A stretch of 64,000 nt of DNA from Sinonovacula constricta (Eukaryota; Mollusca; Bivalvia; Cardiida; Solecurtidae), in contig CM017569.1 in the NCBI GenBank assembly GCA_007844125.1, positions 12,185,740-12,249,739 on the forward strand. Direction: 5' to 3'. This document shows positions 20,596 to 35,500 of this stretch, piece by piece (position 1 is the stretch's first letter; each line of letters opens with the position of its first letter). Made by a program: the position numbers and the translations under genes. The notes below the pieces were generated by a model, which ran no database searches, was not told the DNA's origin, and was given only the letters and a program-made list of their open reading frames with translations.

Positions 20596-23189
20596 GTTAA
20601 CACACCGCCAGTCAGGGTTTGAGGAGGGTCTTCAGTTATTTTCAAAACCTTGAGACACAATGTGCCTTTGTTTAACTCAGTGGTCATGCATTAAGATCAG
20701 AACATCTTATAACTAAGCACTACAACTAACAGGACCAGGTCAAAAATCATGGTTTTAAACAAAACAATCATAAAAACAGTATCAGTTTTAGCCCAAATAA
20801 GTCAGAAACATTAAAAGCAATAACTTACTACCAAATCATAAAATAAATCATTTAACATAATATGAACTCACAGATAATTAAGTTTGAACTGTATTGTGAC
20901 TGATTCCTGATCTCTTGGAATATCCTCTCTACATGGCGAATGTTTTTTGTTGTTTGTTTGTTGTTTGTGGGGTTTTTTAAGGGGGGGGGGGGTATTTTAC
21001 AAAGCACATGGTCAATGGGTGACCTACTTTACATAATAGAATGTGCTTTTTGAATGTGCTTCTGTTTGCTCATTCAAGTATGGACCATATGCATATTGTT
21101 TGTCTTTTTATTATAAAAGGAGTTTTAAGAGTATATACAAGCTTGTACTAAGGTTACAGATATTATATATTATAAGGTTATAACTTCTGTATTCTCTTCA
21201 ATTGCATATGCTTCAAAGTAATAATTTCAAAATCTTTAACATCAAATATCAAAACAAATGATAAAAGTCAACAAATAATACAATAACGTCAAAATAAGAT
21301 ACAGGTATCAAACACAAACTAAAATTATGAGTATATATATGAGACAGGACACTGTAGAAACAATAAATAAAAAGTGACTTAACATTGGCACTAGTAAACA
21401 GACAAGTTGGCACCATAGATTAAGGGACTTATGTTGCGGCATTCATCAGGAGATTAAAACATAAATAAGCAAAGAATAAAGAAAAAAAAAAAGACAAAAT
21501 AATACTAATTAAAGTTGCATTAAACAATTCACTATGAATCAAGAGGGCATGTTTTTCAACGGTATTAACAAAACGTGAAAAAAGATGTAATATTGTCTCT
21601 CTTTTGTTAAATAGCTGTGAATAACATTTTGTTTTTTAGTCTTGCAGCTGTACATGTAATATGTTTTGGTTTATTATAAAATGTTGCATCACAATTAATA
21701 ATGAATCGAAATGGGTAGCTGTCATGGACGTAATATCTGTCATAGTGTTATAAAACTGATTTGTAGATTGCATGTTGTCATTGTTGTTAATACTTTCAAA
21801 GATATCTAGTTAAAATTTAGTTGTATTTCCTTTGCAAATTATCAAAAAAATATCCCAATGCATAACAAATAAAACAGTTTTAAAAAGTAAACATATATCA
21901 CAAAATAACCATATTTTATGAATATTATGTGAACCAGCCTGTACAGCAGAAGGTACTTTGCCTAATAACATTGTATTACTTATTAAAACTTGTTACAACT
22001 AATTTAAATAGTTCGATGTAAGTCTACATTATGCAGTTTGGATAAATTAAGCGATTGGTGTACTAGTTTTTTCTTAAGCTAGTGAGACTACATACCTTGA
22101 CTAGGAGAATGTTCAAGCAGACAAAAGAGTTGTAAAAATGGACGCAATCATTTCAAATATAATAATTCTTAATCAAGCATTGCACAAGGTCCCAAGTTAT
22201 GTGTATTGGATATTTTTACTGCCATTTTAAGGACCTGAGACATAAAGAATTATGCTTACCAGTATGTCTAAGATTATTTTGTACTGGATTGGATGAGTTT
22301 AAATTGTTATCTACATCCAGTCACCAGACCTTTCACCCATATCAAACTCCTAGGTTAATAACATAATGTAATCAGATGTATTGTTAAAGATATTGCAGCA
22401 AAGAATGTAGATCCTGACAGGTCCCACCGGGAGCTCAATCAGCACTTGACACCTAAACCTGATCAAGTCACACTAAGCAGGTTAAGAGACTCTAACATGA
22501 GCTTAAATATATATATATTCAATGATCCTGAACCAAAGAAAATGACCAAGCAGGGTTATTTCAACAGTGACTGACAATGCACAGGGGGTCAATCATGCAG
22601 TGACTACATGACTAAAAATAAACACTGTTATTATCTTTAACAGATCATACATGGCAAATAAAATTTCAATCATGATAACAACATACCCTGTAAAAACTGA
22701 ACAAACTGTGTATATGAAACAATTGTTTCATTATTGAGACTGGGTCATAAATGACCTTAGTCTTTTGTAAAATACAAATTCAATTTAGGAAGACATGATA
22801 TTGATAAATGGAAGACAACTTATTTTAGCCTTTATATCAGCCTCTTTTGCAGTGAGTTTTGTGGGTGCTGAGATCTGTTAACTGAAGCAGTGCTTCCATA
22901 GTACTCATTGGTGTAAAGGACAATATAAACATTACTTATTGGAACATCTAATATGGTTATCCAAGTATCAGCTTACACATTGAAGTAGTTTGACATCCAA
23001 TACATCTTACACGGCAGTTAACACCCTTATAATTGTGGTTGCTGTAATACAGCACTTCCTTCAACCTTTAAAACAGGACATTTGTCCATGTTTTACAATA
23101 CAACACAACGCTGATGTATGTTAACCATACAGGTCTATATGTTGTCATGGTGACATTATCATCTGTATGGTCAGCAACCATGGATACTG

Positions 23190-23304
23190 CTAGGACCGCC
23201 CCTGGGTGACAGCAGCATGGTGTTTCACGAAGGCAATGGCAGACAGTTCCTTACAAAACTCCTCCAGGACTATAATGGCTTCTAGCCGACCCTCTGCATC
23301 CAAC
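23190..23304 (-). CDS. FHIP2A: FHIP2-like exon 17 (stop)
   Basis: It encodes [37 protein letters not shown] and stops (TAG at 23190-23192). It matches the human C-terminus [19 protein letters not shown]. The intron before it is about 6 kb and holds a TIR element. Confidence 0.93.
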
Positions 23305-26300
23305 CTGAAGGACAAGATTTATCACCATCAACTTCATCCCCATCCCCATCATTTCAGTCATCACATCATTTTAGGTATCATCATTAAAGCCATTAAAGTT
23401 ATCATCATCATCATCATCTCATCATCATCATCATCCTGGTTGGTGTATTTAAATAAAGTTGATTAACATAATTTGTATTTTTAAAAGGATTTAGGATAAT
23501 TTAAAAATAAGCATAACGCATGCTCGATTAAACTCTTTTTAAAATGGGTTAAGGACTAACAAAATTTAAAAAATTTGATAATTGTAAAACTTAATATAAA
23601 ATTGTAACTAAACTGAAAAAATAAGATAAAAGACACTGATGGGTTGTGGCTTATAGCAACTGTGTACTTTACACAAACACGCCAACACACACAAGCTTAT
23701 GGCAGCCCATATATAATAAATAATTCAATAAACATAAATAATAAAATAAATTTCCAGCTGCACACATATAAAATTGTTACTGCTACATGTAACTCATAGG
23801 ACAATTGCAAGCAATGCAGGGTTGAATATGATTGGACATACATGCTACATTAGGTCATGCAAGGAATAAATGCATCAAGAGCATATTGGGACTATGACAC
23901 ACCACATTTATCAGGTTGACCCTTATCGTAAAGTTTTATAGATAAGACGCATTTTTTTGCCCCAAATTATGATAAAAAATGGGGGGTGCGTCTTATCCAT
24001 GCGAAATTAAAGTTTTCCCCTTTTTTACCTAGACCAAAATTGACCCTTAGACTAATCCGACCACAGAGACTATCACCGATAGTATCGGCCATAGACAACT
24101 CTATTGTGCTATTTTAAGGAAAAACTTACGTTCTTTTTATCTAAAATTTGACATTTAACATAAAAAGAGACATTTAAATTTGTTTCTGTATGAAAAAACC
24201 AACAATATGAAATAAATTTTTGCATAAATATCACTTTATTCTAACAAAATTGGCGAAGTTTCATAATCCGGAAAAAAATGGTTATTGAGTTTTAGTGAAA
24301 CGGGCATATTCATTGACGATGTTGTTATCATCATCTAAGTAATATGGTATTATTCAATTGATCAATTTTGATTTGAAATTTGTTTTATTTTGAATGCTTA
24401 CTACCAATAAATTTTTGCAGACGAGTTTTAACACCTCTTCTGATGTTAATAGATCTTCTATCATCCGTAAGTAATTACACAGGTGCATAGAACTAACTGA
24501 TTGTAAGCAGTCACTTCAATACCCTGGTGTGAAGATGAACATTTAAAAGCCTTGAGTTGTTATTTTAATTTTGTATGTTTGTCCCATGTGTCGAGAACTT
24601 AATTACAGGCCAAGAAATTAATTGTTTTTATGACATGTTGCCGCGTGAAACAGAATGTATCTCATCTCTCAATTGTGTAGGGCTGGGATAGCCGCGAGGA
24701 TATCCTGTCTGGCGTGTAAATGATATACTGGGGTAGAGTGTCATAACGTAACACAATACACATGGTCTTACTAGGCAAACAGTCACGCCACATTATTCAA
24801 GACACTTAGAGAATAATAAGCACTCGGCGCAAACACAGATTTACTGGAACAATTGGAACATGTTTCCTTGAGTCAAATCAACCGGTGCGGCGACAAGGGA
24901 ATTGCTTAATGGCGGCCAGATGGATTAGTGAATAGGGGATGTGTCTTGTCTTTGACAATTTGCTTTTTTCCTTGACTCTAGATATCAAAGAGGGGATGCG
25001 TCTTATCTGTGTGTGCATCTTATCAATAAAACTTTACGGTATTTCAATATTATAATAATTACCAATAATTATTTTATGGCAGGCTCTAACATCCACAGAA
25101 GAACTTTTTAGATAAATTACTAGCGACTCAGCTGCAAATAGTACAGACCTTTATCTGATAGCTTCCATAGGGACTAACACATGTATTTGTTAAAGCCTGA
25201 TGGATTCATGCTAAGCAGGTTAAGATTGAACCAAAATTCGGTAACACATTTATTTAATACAAACATTACCATACTGAAATATTACAGGTAACAACATAGT
25301 AACATAGGTGTCTTCTCAGAAGTCTATGGCAAGGCCAAAAGTTAAATATTAATTGGCATTTAATGCCTTTTCATATATATATATATCTAATAATGTTCAA
25401 TAAAAGCAAAGAAAGAACAAATCTTAAAATACTAAGACCACAAATTGTTGACAAACATAGACAATAGATGTATATGTACAACTCTGAATTACCTGTAAAT
25501 GTTTCAGAAATATTTCTTAATTAATTGTCACTGCACGTACAATCATGAAAAACACTAAATGATTAATGTAAATGTGTAGAAATCAAAAATACCACTTTTT
25601 AGTAAGGATAAGCAGTATAAGAAATCCAAATGAAGACTAATTAGGTGTGATATGCTAACTTTTTTATAAAATACTTAACTTAATGAATGCCAAAGTACTT
25701 TGATAAAAGGTTTTAAAAAACAAGATATATTCATTATGAAAAGAGTATCCTTGTCAGTGTTCAAAAGGGTTAAACAATGGAAGTAAATTTTTTTTTAAAT
25801 AATTGGAAAGACATTTACCAAGCAAATTACAGAGCTATCAATGCTGGACTAAGACATATGGCCAAATTGGAAGATCTTTCCAGTATCATGAGAAGGAGGA
25901 AATTAAGATGGCATTATCACGTCGACAGAATGTCCGAGTGAAACTGACTGGAAAAAAATCCTGTAAAGTGTGGGAGATAAATGGTTCACATGGCAGTGTC
26001 CAAAGAAATCCTGGGACACTTCCAGAGATAAAGACCCCAAGAAACTCTTTCTGAATCTTACCATTGTTCTAAGAATGGGTGGAAGATTGATATAAGGCAT
26101 TATGTTACGCAAACTTACAACATGTTTAATGGCTGAGGATGATGATAGATTTACGTAAAGTGCAAAATGTAAATTTTTATAATTTCATATACCAAGCCAA
26201 CAACACAGACCTCACAACTTATCAAGCAATATTTAAAGTGACTGCCAAACCCTTGTCATTCCTATGGGTGTGGAAGGGCTACATTTGAAGAGGTTACAAC

Positions 26301-26514
26301 ACAACATATACTTACCAGTCATACAAACAAAGCTCCTTATGTCTTATACTGAGGATGAAAGCATGCGTACATGAGCAACATGGTTAGTAGCACTAGTTCT
26401 TTAACAATGAGGGACCAGCCTTGTGATTTCCAGTGATTTATTGTCACACATATAATTAACACTGATTATAGTTAGGTTGAGTGATGAGCTATACAGTGAA
26501 AACATGTCTGCTTT

Positions 26515-26578
<64 letters not shown>

Positions 26579-29500
26579 TATGTAAGGGTATACACTGTCA
26601 TAGTTTTTACAATAAAAAATATTGATTTTTCAATTGCCAAGGCAGCATTTCCTTGCAGATTAAGTCTTTGTGTCCTGTACAGTGTATGTGTAAGAATCAG
26701 AGACTCAGACAGTTCGGGTTAAAGCCCCAGCATTTTTACATACTTGATTCACAGGGTTGGTCTGAATTCAGTTTTCTTAGAATGGATATTTCGTATCATC
26801 ACATTGTTCACATGAACCACATTGCATAAGATATAAATAAAGTAAAAGTAATACTTCTATGCTTAGAAAGCTCTCTAAGAAACAACAATGACTTGTCAAT
26901 TAGCAAACATTTAGCAGAAATGCATTCAGGGTGTGTACAAATTTAGTCAATGCTAATGTGTGGTACACAAAACATCCATTTAAACAATAACTAATTAGCT
27001 TTTGAACCATTTATAAGTACAATATTTATAAAGGGGTGTGATTTTTTATCAGAAGTTTTTTGGTAAAAAAAAATTCATTTGGGCGGTACTTAAAAACAAA
27101 CTAAACAATGAAAAGAGTCTAAAAGAATATATTAAAAACAGAAACAATAAATATATTTCTTTGCATATGTTTTTAAATATTTATTATCAGTACAAAATAT
27201 AACATTATTCATAAAATTGCACTAATCTAATGTTAAAACAAAACTTCTGCCAATTTAAAAAAAAAAAAATGTGCTACTATTATCAGTACTACACAAAATT
27301 GGTTAAAAGTATTTTTGTTTGTTTTTTCCTTTCTATAGTAAGGAGACACTTCCTGCAGTTATTACAATGCAGTTATTAGCAACTCGTTTATTAGTCACTG
27401 GTTACTAGGCACTCAAAGTAAACACAACCTCACTGCCACCTAGAGAAAGATACATGTATTAGGTGCTACACTTGCTGATAAATGCACTACACTGGCTGAT
27501 TAAAGAATTACCTTTTCAGAAAATAGAGGCCAGGCAAACATCCTCTACAACAAAAACGTGCATCCATCAAACAAATGTTACACTCACATGCATCCATCAA
27601 ACAAATGTTACACTCATATGCATCCATCAAACAAATGTTAGACTCACAACAAACATACCTTCAGAGTTGATATTTTTTTTTAATTATTTTTCAAATATAT
27701 CACTACTTTAAGAAATAGAAAAACATAACAAAAATGCACCAAGTGTGGTCAAGATATATTTTAGAAAGTCGCAGTCAAATAAATAGAATTTGCAAAAACT
27801 ATCATATACAAAGATACAAATGTTTGCAATATAGTTTTGTGTTCACAGTTTAAACAACATTTACAATGAGGCAAGGTTCTATAAATGCAAGATGTTGCTA
27901 TGTTACAAAAAATACTTCAAATATCAGATCTACAAGTATTCTAAAAACTACATTAATGTTAACATAGCAAGAGTCATGAGTTATGCATTAAAACTGACAG
28001 TGCTTCAGCTAGAGGGTAGGCACTTATTATCTGCTGTATCACTGACAGATTTATGCTAAGGAATAGAGATTTAAACAGAAGTTATCTGAAGGGAATTCCC
28101 CGCAAAAATGTAGATTTCTGGCAAAAAAATAAATAACATACTTAATAGAAGGTTTAATATTTTTCTCAAATTGAAATAGTCCTAATTCAAGCTTCTTGAT
28201 ATACTATCAAATGCTTCAGTGTTCCAATGACATGGCTATCATATGTTATTAATGATATATTTGTTCTGTTTGTTCTTTAAATACATTGCAAACAATTATG
28301 ATCATAACAGCAAGGTGAGCTATTTTGATGGAGGAAGACCCAAGACAAATGCATACTGCAGGTCACCTGGATGACCTTCCAACATTAAGTACTTTGCTCT
28401 GATTGTAATTAATCCCATACAGTGAGAGGCTTAGCAGTCAGAATAGTTACAAGTTAGTGTACTAGCACTACATTATAGATGTGCCCATCAATGATGTAAG
28501 CTGTCAGTTAAACTCAAAAGCCCGTATTAGGATGTGTAGATTAGAGCTGTACACATAATGTACATGAATTAACTGATCATGCAATACAATAATGTCATGA
28601 TGCACACAATGCTCTAGAGCAAATAAACATTGTTGTTTGTCAAAAACTGATACACTAATGCCAATAAGCAATGACATAAACCATGATGCAGTATGCCTCA
28701 TATAGAATATTCATATAATCAGATAGATACCCAATATATGATGCATGCGGGTAAGAAACTAAACATGCCAATAGTATCAGTTATGTGACAGTGTTGAAAG
28801 ACATTATCCTGCAATAGCTTTTCATCTTTTGTTTTGTATTTTACTTTAAAACATTATACTTATTAACTTAAAACCAACTGCTAATGTTAACTGTTTGATA
28901 ATGATTGCATCACAAAAGCCAATTTATTCTAAAAACACTTGTCATACATAACTGTTGAAATACAATTGCAGTTTGTTTTTTCTTTTATATACCATAATCT
29001 TGATAATCTTACATAATGGTGTTTAAATTCAAAATACAGCACAAAGAACCTGTCCCTATTAGACACATAACAATTAGTTCACATAACTCCATTATCTGTA
29101 TGAAACCACATATTGTTAGGCATCATGATTTGTTAAGAGTGAAATAAATGATTGTGAAGTATAATTAGTTATGAAACCAATACAAATTTATCATCCAAGT
29201 TCTTTGAAACTACAGTCCATCACACATCTCATACAAAACAACTTTAACTACATATCAAATGTAAAAAATGAACCAAGACAGAACATAAACTAAGGGCAGA
29301 ACTGCTCCAATCTTTCACAGCACAACTCAGACAGACATACCTGTGAGATGTGGCTTGTTCTGACATGAGGCGTTTGCGAACCTTCACTAACTTTGTGGAG
29401 AGGTCTGGCTCAGCCTCAAACTGAGCCTTCACTTCATTGGAAACCTGAAAGATACAGGTTATTTAATAACATGTATTGAACAATATTACAAGTATCTAAT

Positions 29501-32500
29501 TTAATCAAGGTAAATACAAAGTTTCAGAGTCTACAACTGTACTGAGTAACTGCTGAAGTTATTGTGGTGACTGAGAGTGCAACAGTAGAACTACTGATGC
29601 TACAACAGCTCACTTAAAGGAGTTTCATTTGATCTTTTACTGAACTTAGTGTTCTCACACCTTACATACAGACTGTATGTCACAATTCAGCAGTTCAGGG
29701 TGACTATGACTTATAATAAGACAGCCTGCTGTATCTGTTGCAGTAGGAAAGCTGATAAGTCCTACATGAAGCTGGATGTTAAGGAAATGTAATTTTGGTT
29801 TTGCATAATATCACATTATCATGCCATATATATAATATCAAAGATTATTTCCATTCTAACACATATACTTGAAAATCAAAAAAGATACAAATGTGTCAGT
29901 TAATTTTATTACCCTTTATTCTATTTACTTAGCTTGTATTATGACATCATCAAACAGTAGATGGCATCATTTGATTATCATCATTGAAATAACAGAATAA
30001 CTGAAGGTCTGTATAATGTAGTGTAGAAATCATTAAGAAATGTGCAAAGTCCAATGCATAAGCATGAAATAAATCTGAATGAAATTGTATTAGAACTCTC
30101 ACACAAAATTAGACTATGGTTAATAACTTAACTTCAAAATACAGGACTGTAGTCAACAGTATTACTGTGATACATGGGGACATAATGCATGGCACAGTTC
30201 TTCTTGTTTATATGGTGTATTATGCCAATCGTTTCAAAATAAGGGTTACACTCCAGTAGAAGACCTTTCTTAAACATCTGAGAGGTCAACTTAGATAACT
30301 TATAAAATCTGACCAATAATTTGCTTCAGATTTGTCTCTTACATGAATCCAAAATTTGTATAATCTTATGTCCTGACATAACATATGCTAACGAGTTCAG
30401 ATTTGTCTCTTACATGAATCCAAAATTTGTATAATCTTATGTCCTGACATAACATATGCTAACGACTTTGCCATACTTGCAAACATACTTGATGTCTATT
30501 AAACAGATTACTTATTAATCTGTTCAAGAGATCCAATGTATTGTTTTCCTACCTTCTGGAAGATAGCATAGAGCTGCCTGGTGCCGGGCTTCACTGGGAG
30601 ATATGGGTCCAGCAGATACTCATGAAGACATGGGTGGGGAACCAGAGCCAGTTTAGAGATAACAGATGTCAGCTGCAGATTCACTGGGTAACTCTAACCA
30701 ACACAAAACATAACAAGGCCGGTACAGAATCTTCTTAGCTAGTTTGGTATTATCAAAATCAAAATGCAGTTTTACTTTTACATGACTGATTTAGATGCCT
30801 TTTGGCTATTTTTTTCTAATATACTTACCTTTTCCTGGTACAGTTTTTTCTTAGTTACTGGTCAGTTATAGTAATAACTTCTCACCAAGGAAACTAGACA
30901 TATTACAGCCAACCTTGTATTAAGCAGCCACCCAAGGGACTTAAATAGGTCGTTTAAGACAAGGTGGCTGCTTTAAACAAAATATGACATCAATGAGTGT
31001 TTAACTTATCATTATGTGTGTGATTAGAAACAAGTGTTACGAAACAAGGGTATATCCAGCAAAGTACTGTTCTAGTAGATATTAACAATTAACAACTACA
31101 ACATAATGTTTTTTGTAATGTAAATGTAAGATTCAAATTATCAGATGTTTCTCAGTCAAAAAAGAAGAAGGAAATCACCATTATTAATAGACTAGTCACT
31201 TACAGCAAAAAGCATACCATTTTAAATGATTCACAAAGAACTTATACTGAGTGTACCAAAGTATTGCCATTTCAGTTAGTAGTACAATCAATTATAGCCA
31301 GGAAAACCATTTTTGATTGGGAGATCTGGACAGTTAAAGTGTGATAATAATGGTAGGTTAGTGGATAGCAGGGGATTGACAGTCACACGATTAGCTCGTA
31401 ACTGCAACTAAATACAGACACCTGCTGATTGCAATTAAAGGAAAATTTGCCCAATCAAGATGACCGCTGACTGCAGAAGACAAATAACTGCAGTTTTGAT
31501 GACAGTTGAAGAACAAACTACTTGAGAGGGCTTGAACTGAAAGTTTACAGCATGGTGACCTCTTTTATCAGGTGACCACTTGCACACATTTTATTTTACT
31601 AACAAGTCAGTAGAAAACAGAGCAGCGTCTTGCTGATGGGATCGTGGGTCGAACCCTGCTTACCAAAGACTTAAATTGTAGAGTGGCTTCCTTAAGCTCG
31701 GGGCAACGCATATGCCTTCAGTTAACCGGTTCAGTCCCTGCACCCATAAGTGACCTGTGCTATAATGATAGAAATGTCGCTGCGCAGTATCGGCAAAAAT
31801 GCCGGCTAATCCCAGAAAACAGAGCCAACAGTGTAGATCAAAAGAGAGCTGACTAATCTGTACCGTAAAGTTTTATAGATAAGACGCACACAAAGATAAG
31901 ACGCACCCCCTCTTCGAGGTCTAGAATCAAGGAAAAAAGCAAATTCTCAAAGACAAGACGCATCCCCGATTCACTAATCCATCTGGCTGCCATTACGAAA
32001 TTCCCGCGTCGCCGCATTGCTCGATTTGACTCGAGGGAACATGTTCCAATTGTTCTGTAAATCGGTGTTTGCGCCGAGTGCTTATTATTCTCTAAGTGTC
32101 TTGAATAATACGTTGCGACTGTTTGCCTAGTGAGACCGTGTGTATTGTGTTACGTTATGACACTCTACCCCAATATATCGTTTACACGCCAGACAGGATA
32201 TTCTCGCGGCTATCCCAGCCCTACACATGAGAGAACATCCTGTTTCACGCGGCAGCATGTCATAAAAACAATTAAGTTCTCGGCCTATAATTAAGTTCTC
32301 GACACATGGGACAAACTCACAAATGACATTTAAAATAACAACTAAAGGCTTTTATATGTTCATTTTCACACCATGCTATTTAAGTGACCACTTACCAACA
32401 AATTAGTTCTATGCACCTTTGTAATTACTTACGGATGATGGACGATCTATTAACATCCAAATGAGGTGTGAAAACTTGTCTGCGCAAATAGCCGATGCAC

Positions 32501-35500
32501 ATTTTATTGTGTTAAGTGGGTTATTAATTTCAACTTAAAATTTATTCGTAGTTAACATTTAAAATAAAACAAATTTCAATTCAAAATTGATCAATTGAAT
32601 AATACCATATTACTTAGACGATGATAATAACAGCGTCGTCAATGAATATGCCCGTTCCACTAAAACTCAATAACCATTTCCGGATTATGAAACTTCGCCG
32701 ATTTTGTTAGAATAAATTGATATTTATGCAAATATCTATTGCATATTGTTGTTTTATGTATACACAAACGAATTTAAATGTCTCTTTTTATGTTTAATGT
32801 CAAGTTTTAGGTAAAAACAACGTAACTTTTCCCTTAAAATAGCACAATACAGTTGTCTATGGCCGATACTATCGGCGATATTCTCTGCGGTCGGATTAGT
32901 CTAAGGGTCAATTTTGGTCTGGGAAAAAAGGGGAAAACCTAAATTCGCATGTATAAGACGCACCCCCTCCTTTTTTATCATCATTTGGGGCGAAAAACTG
33001 CGTCTTATCTATAAAACTTTACGGTATTTAAATCAGCACAAATACCTCACATTTCTGCTGGTCATACAAACATTAGGCTCCTTGGTGTTATTGTTTTATC
33101 AAAGCAGATCAGAAGCAAGAACTATAAGCAAGCAATTACTGTGGGCAATAAAGAAACAACAACACAAAATCAGTTAACAGACATGTGCTATGAATAGATG
33201 GCATATTACCTGATCCAGAATATGGGATAGTTTATCCAGTAGCATGTGGAGGAATGTTCCCTCATAAAAGTCTCCCTCTACCTGGGCAATACTAGCTGTG
33301 TCCTTTGGGAACTCCCATTGGGTGCAGACCTCAATCAGAGCAGAATACTGAAGAGAAGAAAGGGAAGGTCTTAGATGAAGTATGTTAAGGCAGACAAGTG
33401 CAGAGAACAAAGGGAATGTTATCTGGTGACTGGTTACAAACATGTTAACCATAGCATTGTACTGTCTGAGCTGTATAAGGGAGAGACAAACAACTGAAGA
33501 CATTTTCTAGAATTGTATCTAGTAACCTACTGAATTCACTTGTCCCACTTCAAAACATATGTAAGATTTCATACTGGCGCGGTTTGGTGAAGATTGGGCC
33601 ATCAATGTGCTCTCTAAGTGTGTTCACAAGCTTCTTCTAGGATTTGACCTAGTGACCTACTTACTGACCCCAAGTGACCCAGTTATGAACTCATTCAAGA
33701 TTTCATGCAGGACAAACATTCTGATCAAGTTTAGGTGAGATTGGGGCATAAATGGGGCCTCTAGTGAGATCACAAGCTTTTTCTAAGATTTGACCTAGTG
33801 CCCTACTATTTGATCCCATGTGACCCAATACGAACTCATCCAAGATTTCATGCAGACAAACATTCTGACCAAGTTTAATGAAGATTGGCCAATAATGTGG
33901 CCTCTTGTGCATTCACAAGCTATTTCTAAGATTTGGCCTAGTGACCTACTTTTTGACCCCAATTGACCAGTTACGAACTTATCCAAGATTTCATGCAGAC
34001 AAACATTCTGACCAAGTTTGGTGAAGGCCTATAAATGTGGTCTCTACTGTGTTCACAAGTTTTTTCCTAAAATTTGACCTAGAGACCTACTTTTTGACCC
34101 CAGGTGACCAAATAGCGAACTTATGCAAGATTTCATGCAGACAAACATTCTGACCAAGTTTGATGAAGATTGGATAAAAACTGTTGCCTCTAGTCTGTTC
34201 ACAATCTAAAACGTTGACAATGGACGACAGACGAGGCTGTATCAGAAAAGCTCACCTTAGGGCACGTTATGCTCAGGTGAGCTAAACAGCTGTTACAAAC
34301 TTAAAATACCAGTTGCAAAGTAAAGCATGTTTACAAGTTTTGTTTTGGACAAAAATTGCAGTGGCATACTTAATGGTCATAAATGCAATGCAGAGTTTTT
34401 ATTTGTATAGGAAGACCACCGATAAATGTAGAACTATCAGCCCACCACAGGTCACCTGGAAGACCTTCAAGAAAAACATTCCCCCTCCAACTAGAGCTTG
34501 TCCCCATGAATTGAGGGGCCTAAGTGTCGGAGGAGTTACAAATCAGTGACACTGCCCACTAGGCCATGGGCATACCCTGTTGTAATAAAGTCACATATAA
34601 CTAAATTGTACTAGGTTATGATTGAATAACTAACACAAAAACCAACAACAATTAGCAATTCTAACAGACAGACATGAAATCCATTTACTACAAATCATGA
34701 ATGAGTGTCAATGAGTATAGCACTTACCTTGTCTATGTGCATCCCTCAGGATACATGTCATACCCACCATCTGCAGTCTGGTAGCTGGACTTTAGCTCCT
34801 CTGGCAGTATGGACAAGAAACTGGAAACATCACAAAATACAGCAAGTTCAGATCAGTTACATAGTATAAACATCAAAAAAGGAAGTCCCCTCAATTTATA
34901 AATAATTGCCAAAGACATCAGACATTCTCCCTAAATTATTAATCGCCTGGTTGTACATATACAAGGCAGCAAACTGACATGCACATATTATCAAGCAAGA
35001 TCTAGTATATTATAGGTATGTCTATTTTGATGGACATTTTTTACATTTTGTATTGACCAGGGATGACCCATTATTTCCATATATCACGAATCAATGCTGG
35101 ACAAATTAAAGAATTGCATAATGTACCAAAGTGGTTGGTATTGATGGTATAGGCTCATTCTTATTTTTCAAAATATTCCATAATGAAGATAAAATATTTT
35201 AACTCACTAACATAATTTGGTTTTCTTTACTCTTGCCTGTGATCTTTTCAGGTATTTGGTGTGTCCATTTTGAACTCCTTTGATCTACTTATTGTAACAG
35301 TATAGAAAGCAGACTCACAGTTTTAGAGGCCCTTCTGAATAAAACAAGGTACTTAATAGCAAGTCTTATTGAAGATCTTGGATTGTAAAGAGTTTTGGAC
35401 TGTATTTGACTAACCTGTTGACAATTTTGTGCACTTCTGTTTTTGAGTAGACTGGTGAGAGGTGTGGGGACTTCCGCTCCTGGGATGCCCCATCTGAAGA

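Larger units (their letters stand above)
17613..23189. other. Intergenic/3' UTR stretch between two convergent genes
   Basis: No convincing coding exon on either strand. It holds a SINE fragment (18098-18245), short dispersed elements near 20495 and 22390, and a 12-G run at 20981-20992. Part is expected to be the 3' UTR of the minus-strand FHIP2-like gene, whose stop codon is at 23190-23192. I could not choose its poly(A) site. Confidence 0.4.

Noticed and set aside
23206..23466. Plus-strand 86-codon frame with a histidine/isoleucine-rich end
   Set aside because: It is antisense to FHIP2-like exon 17 and runs into the ATC microsatellite.
27559..27646. CRISPR-like direct repeats
   Set aside because: Contiguous 30-bp tandem copies with no unique spacers, in a eukaryotic intron.
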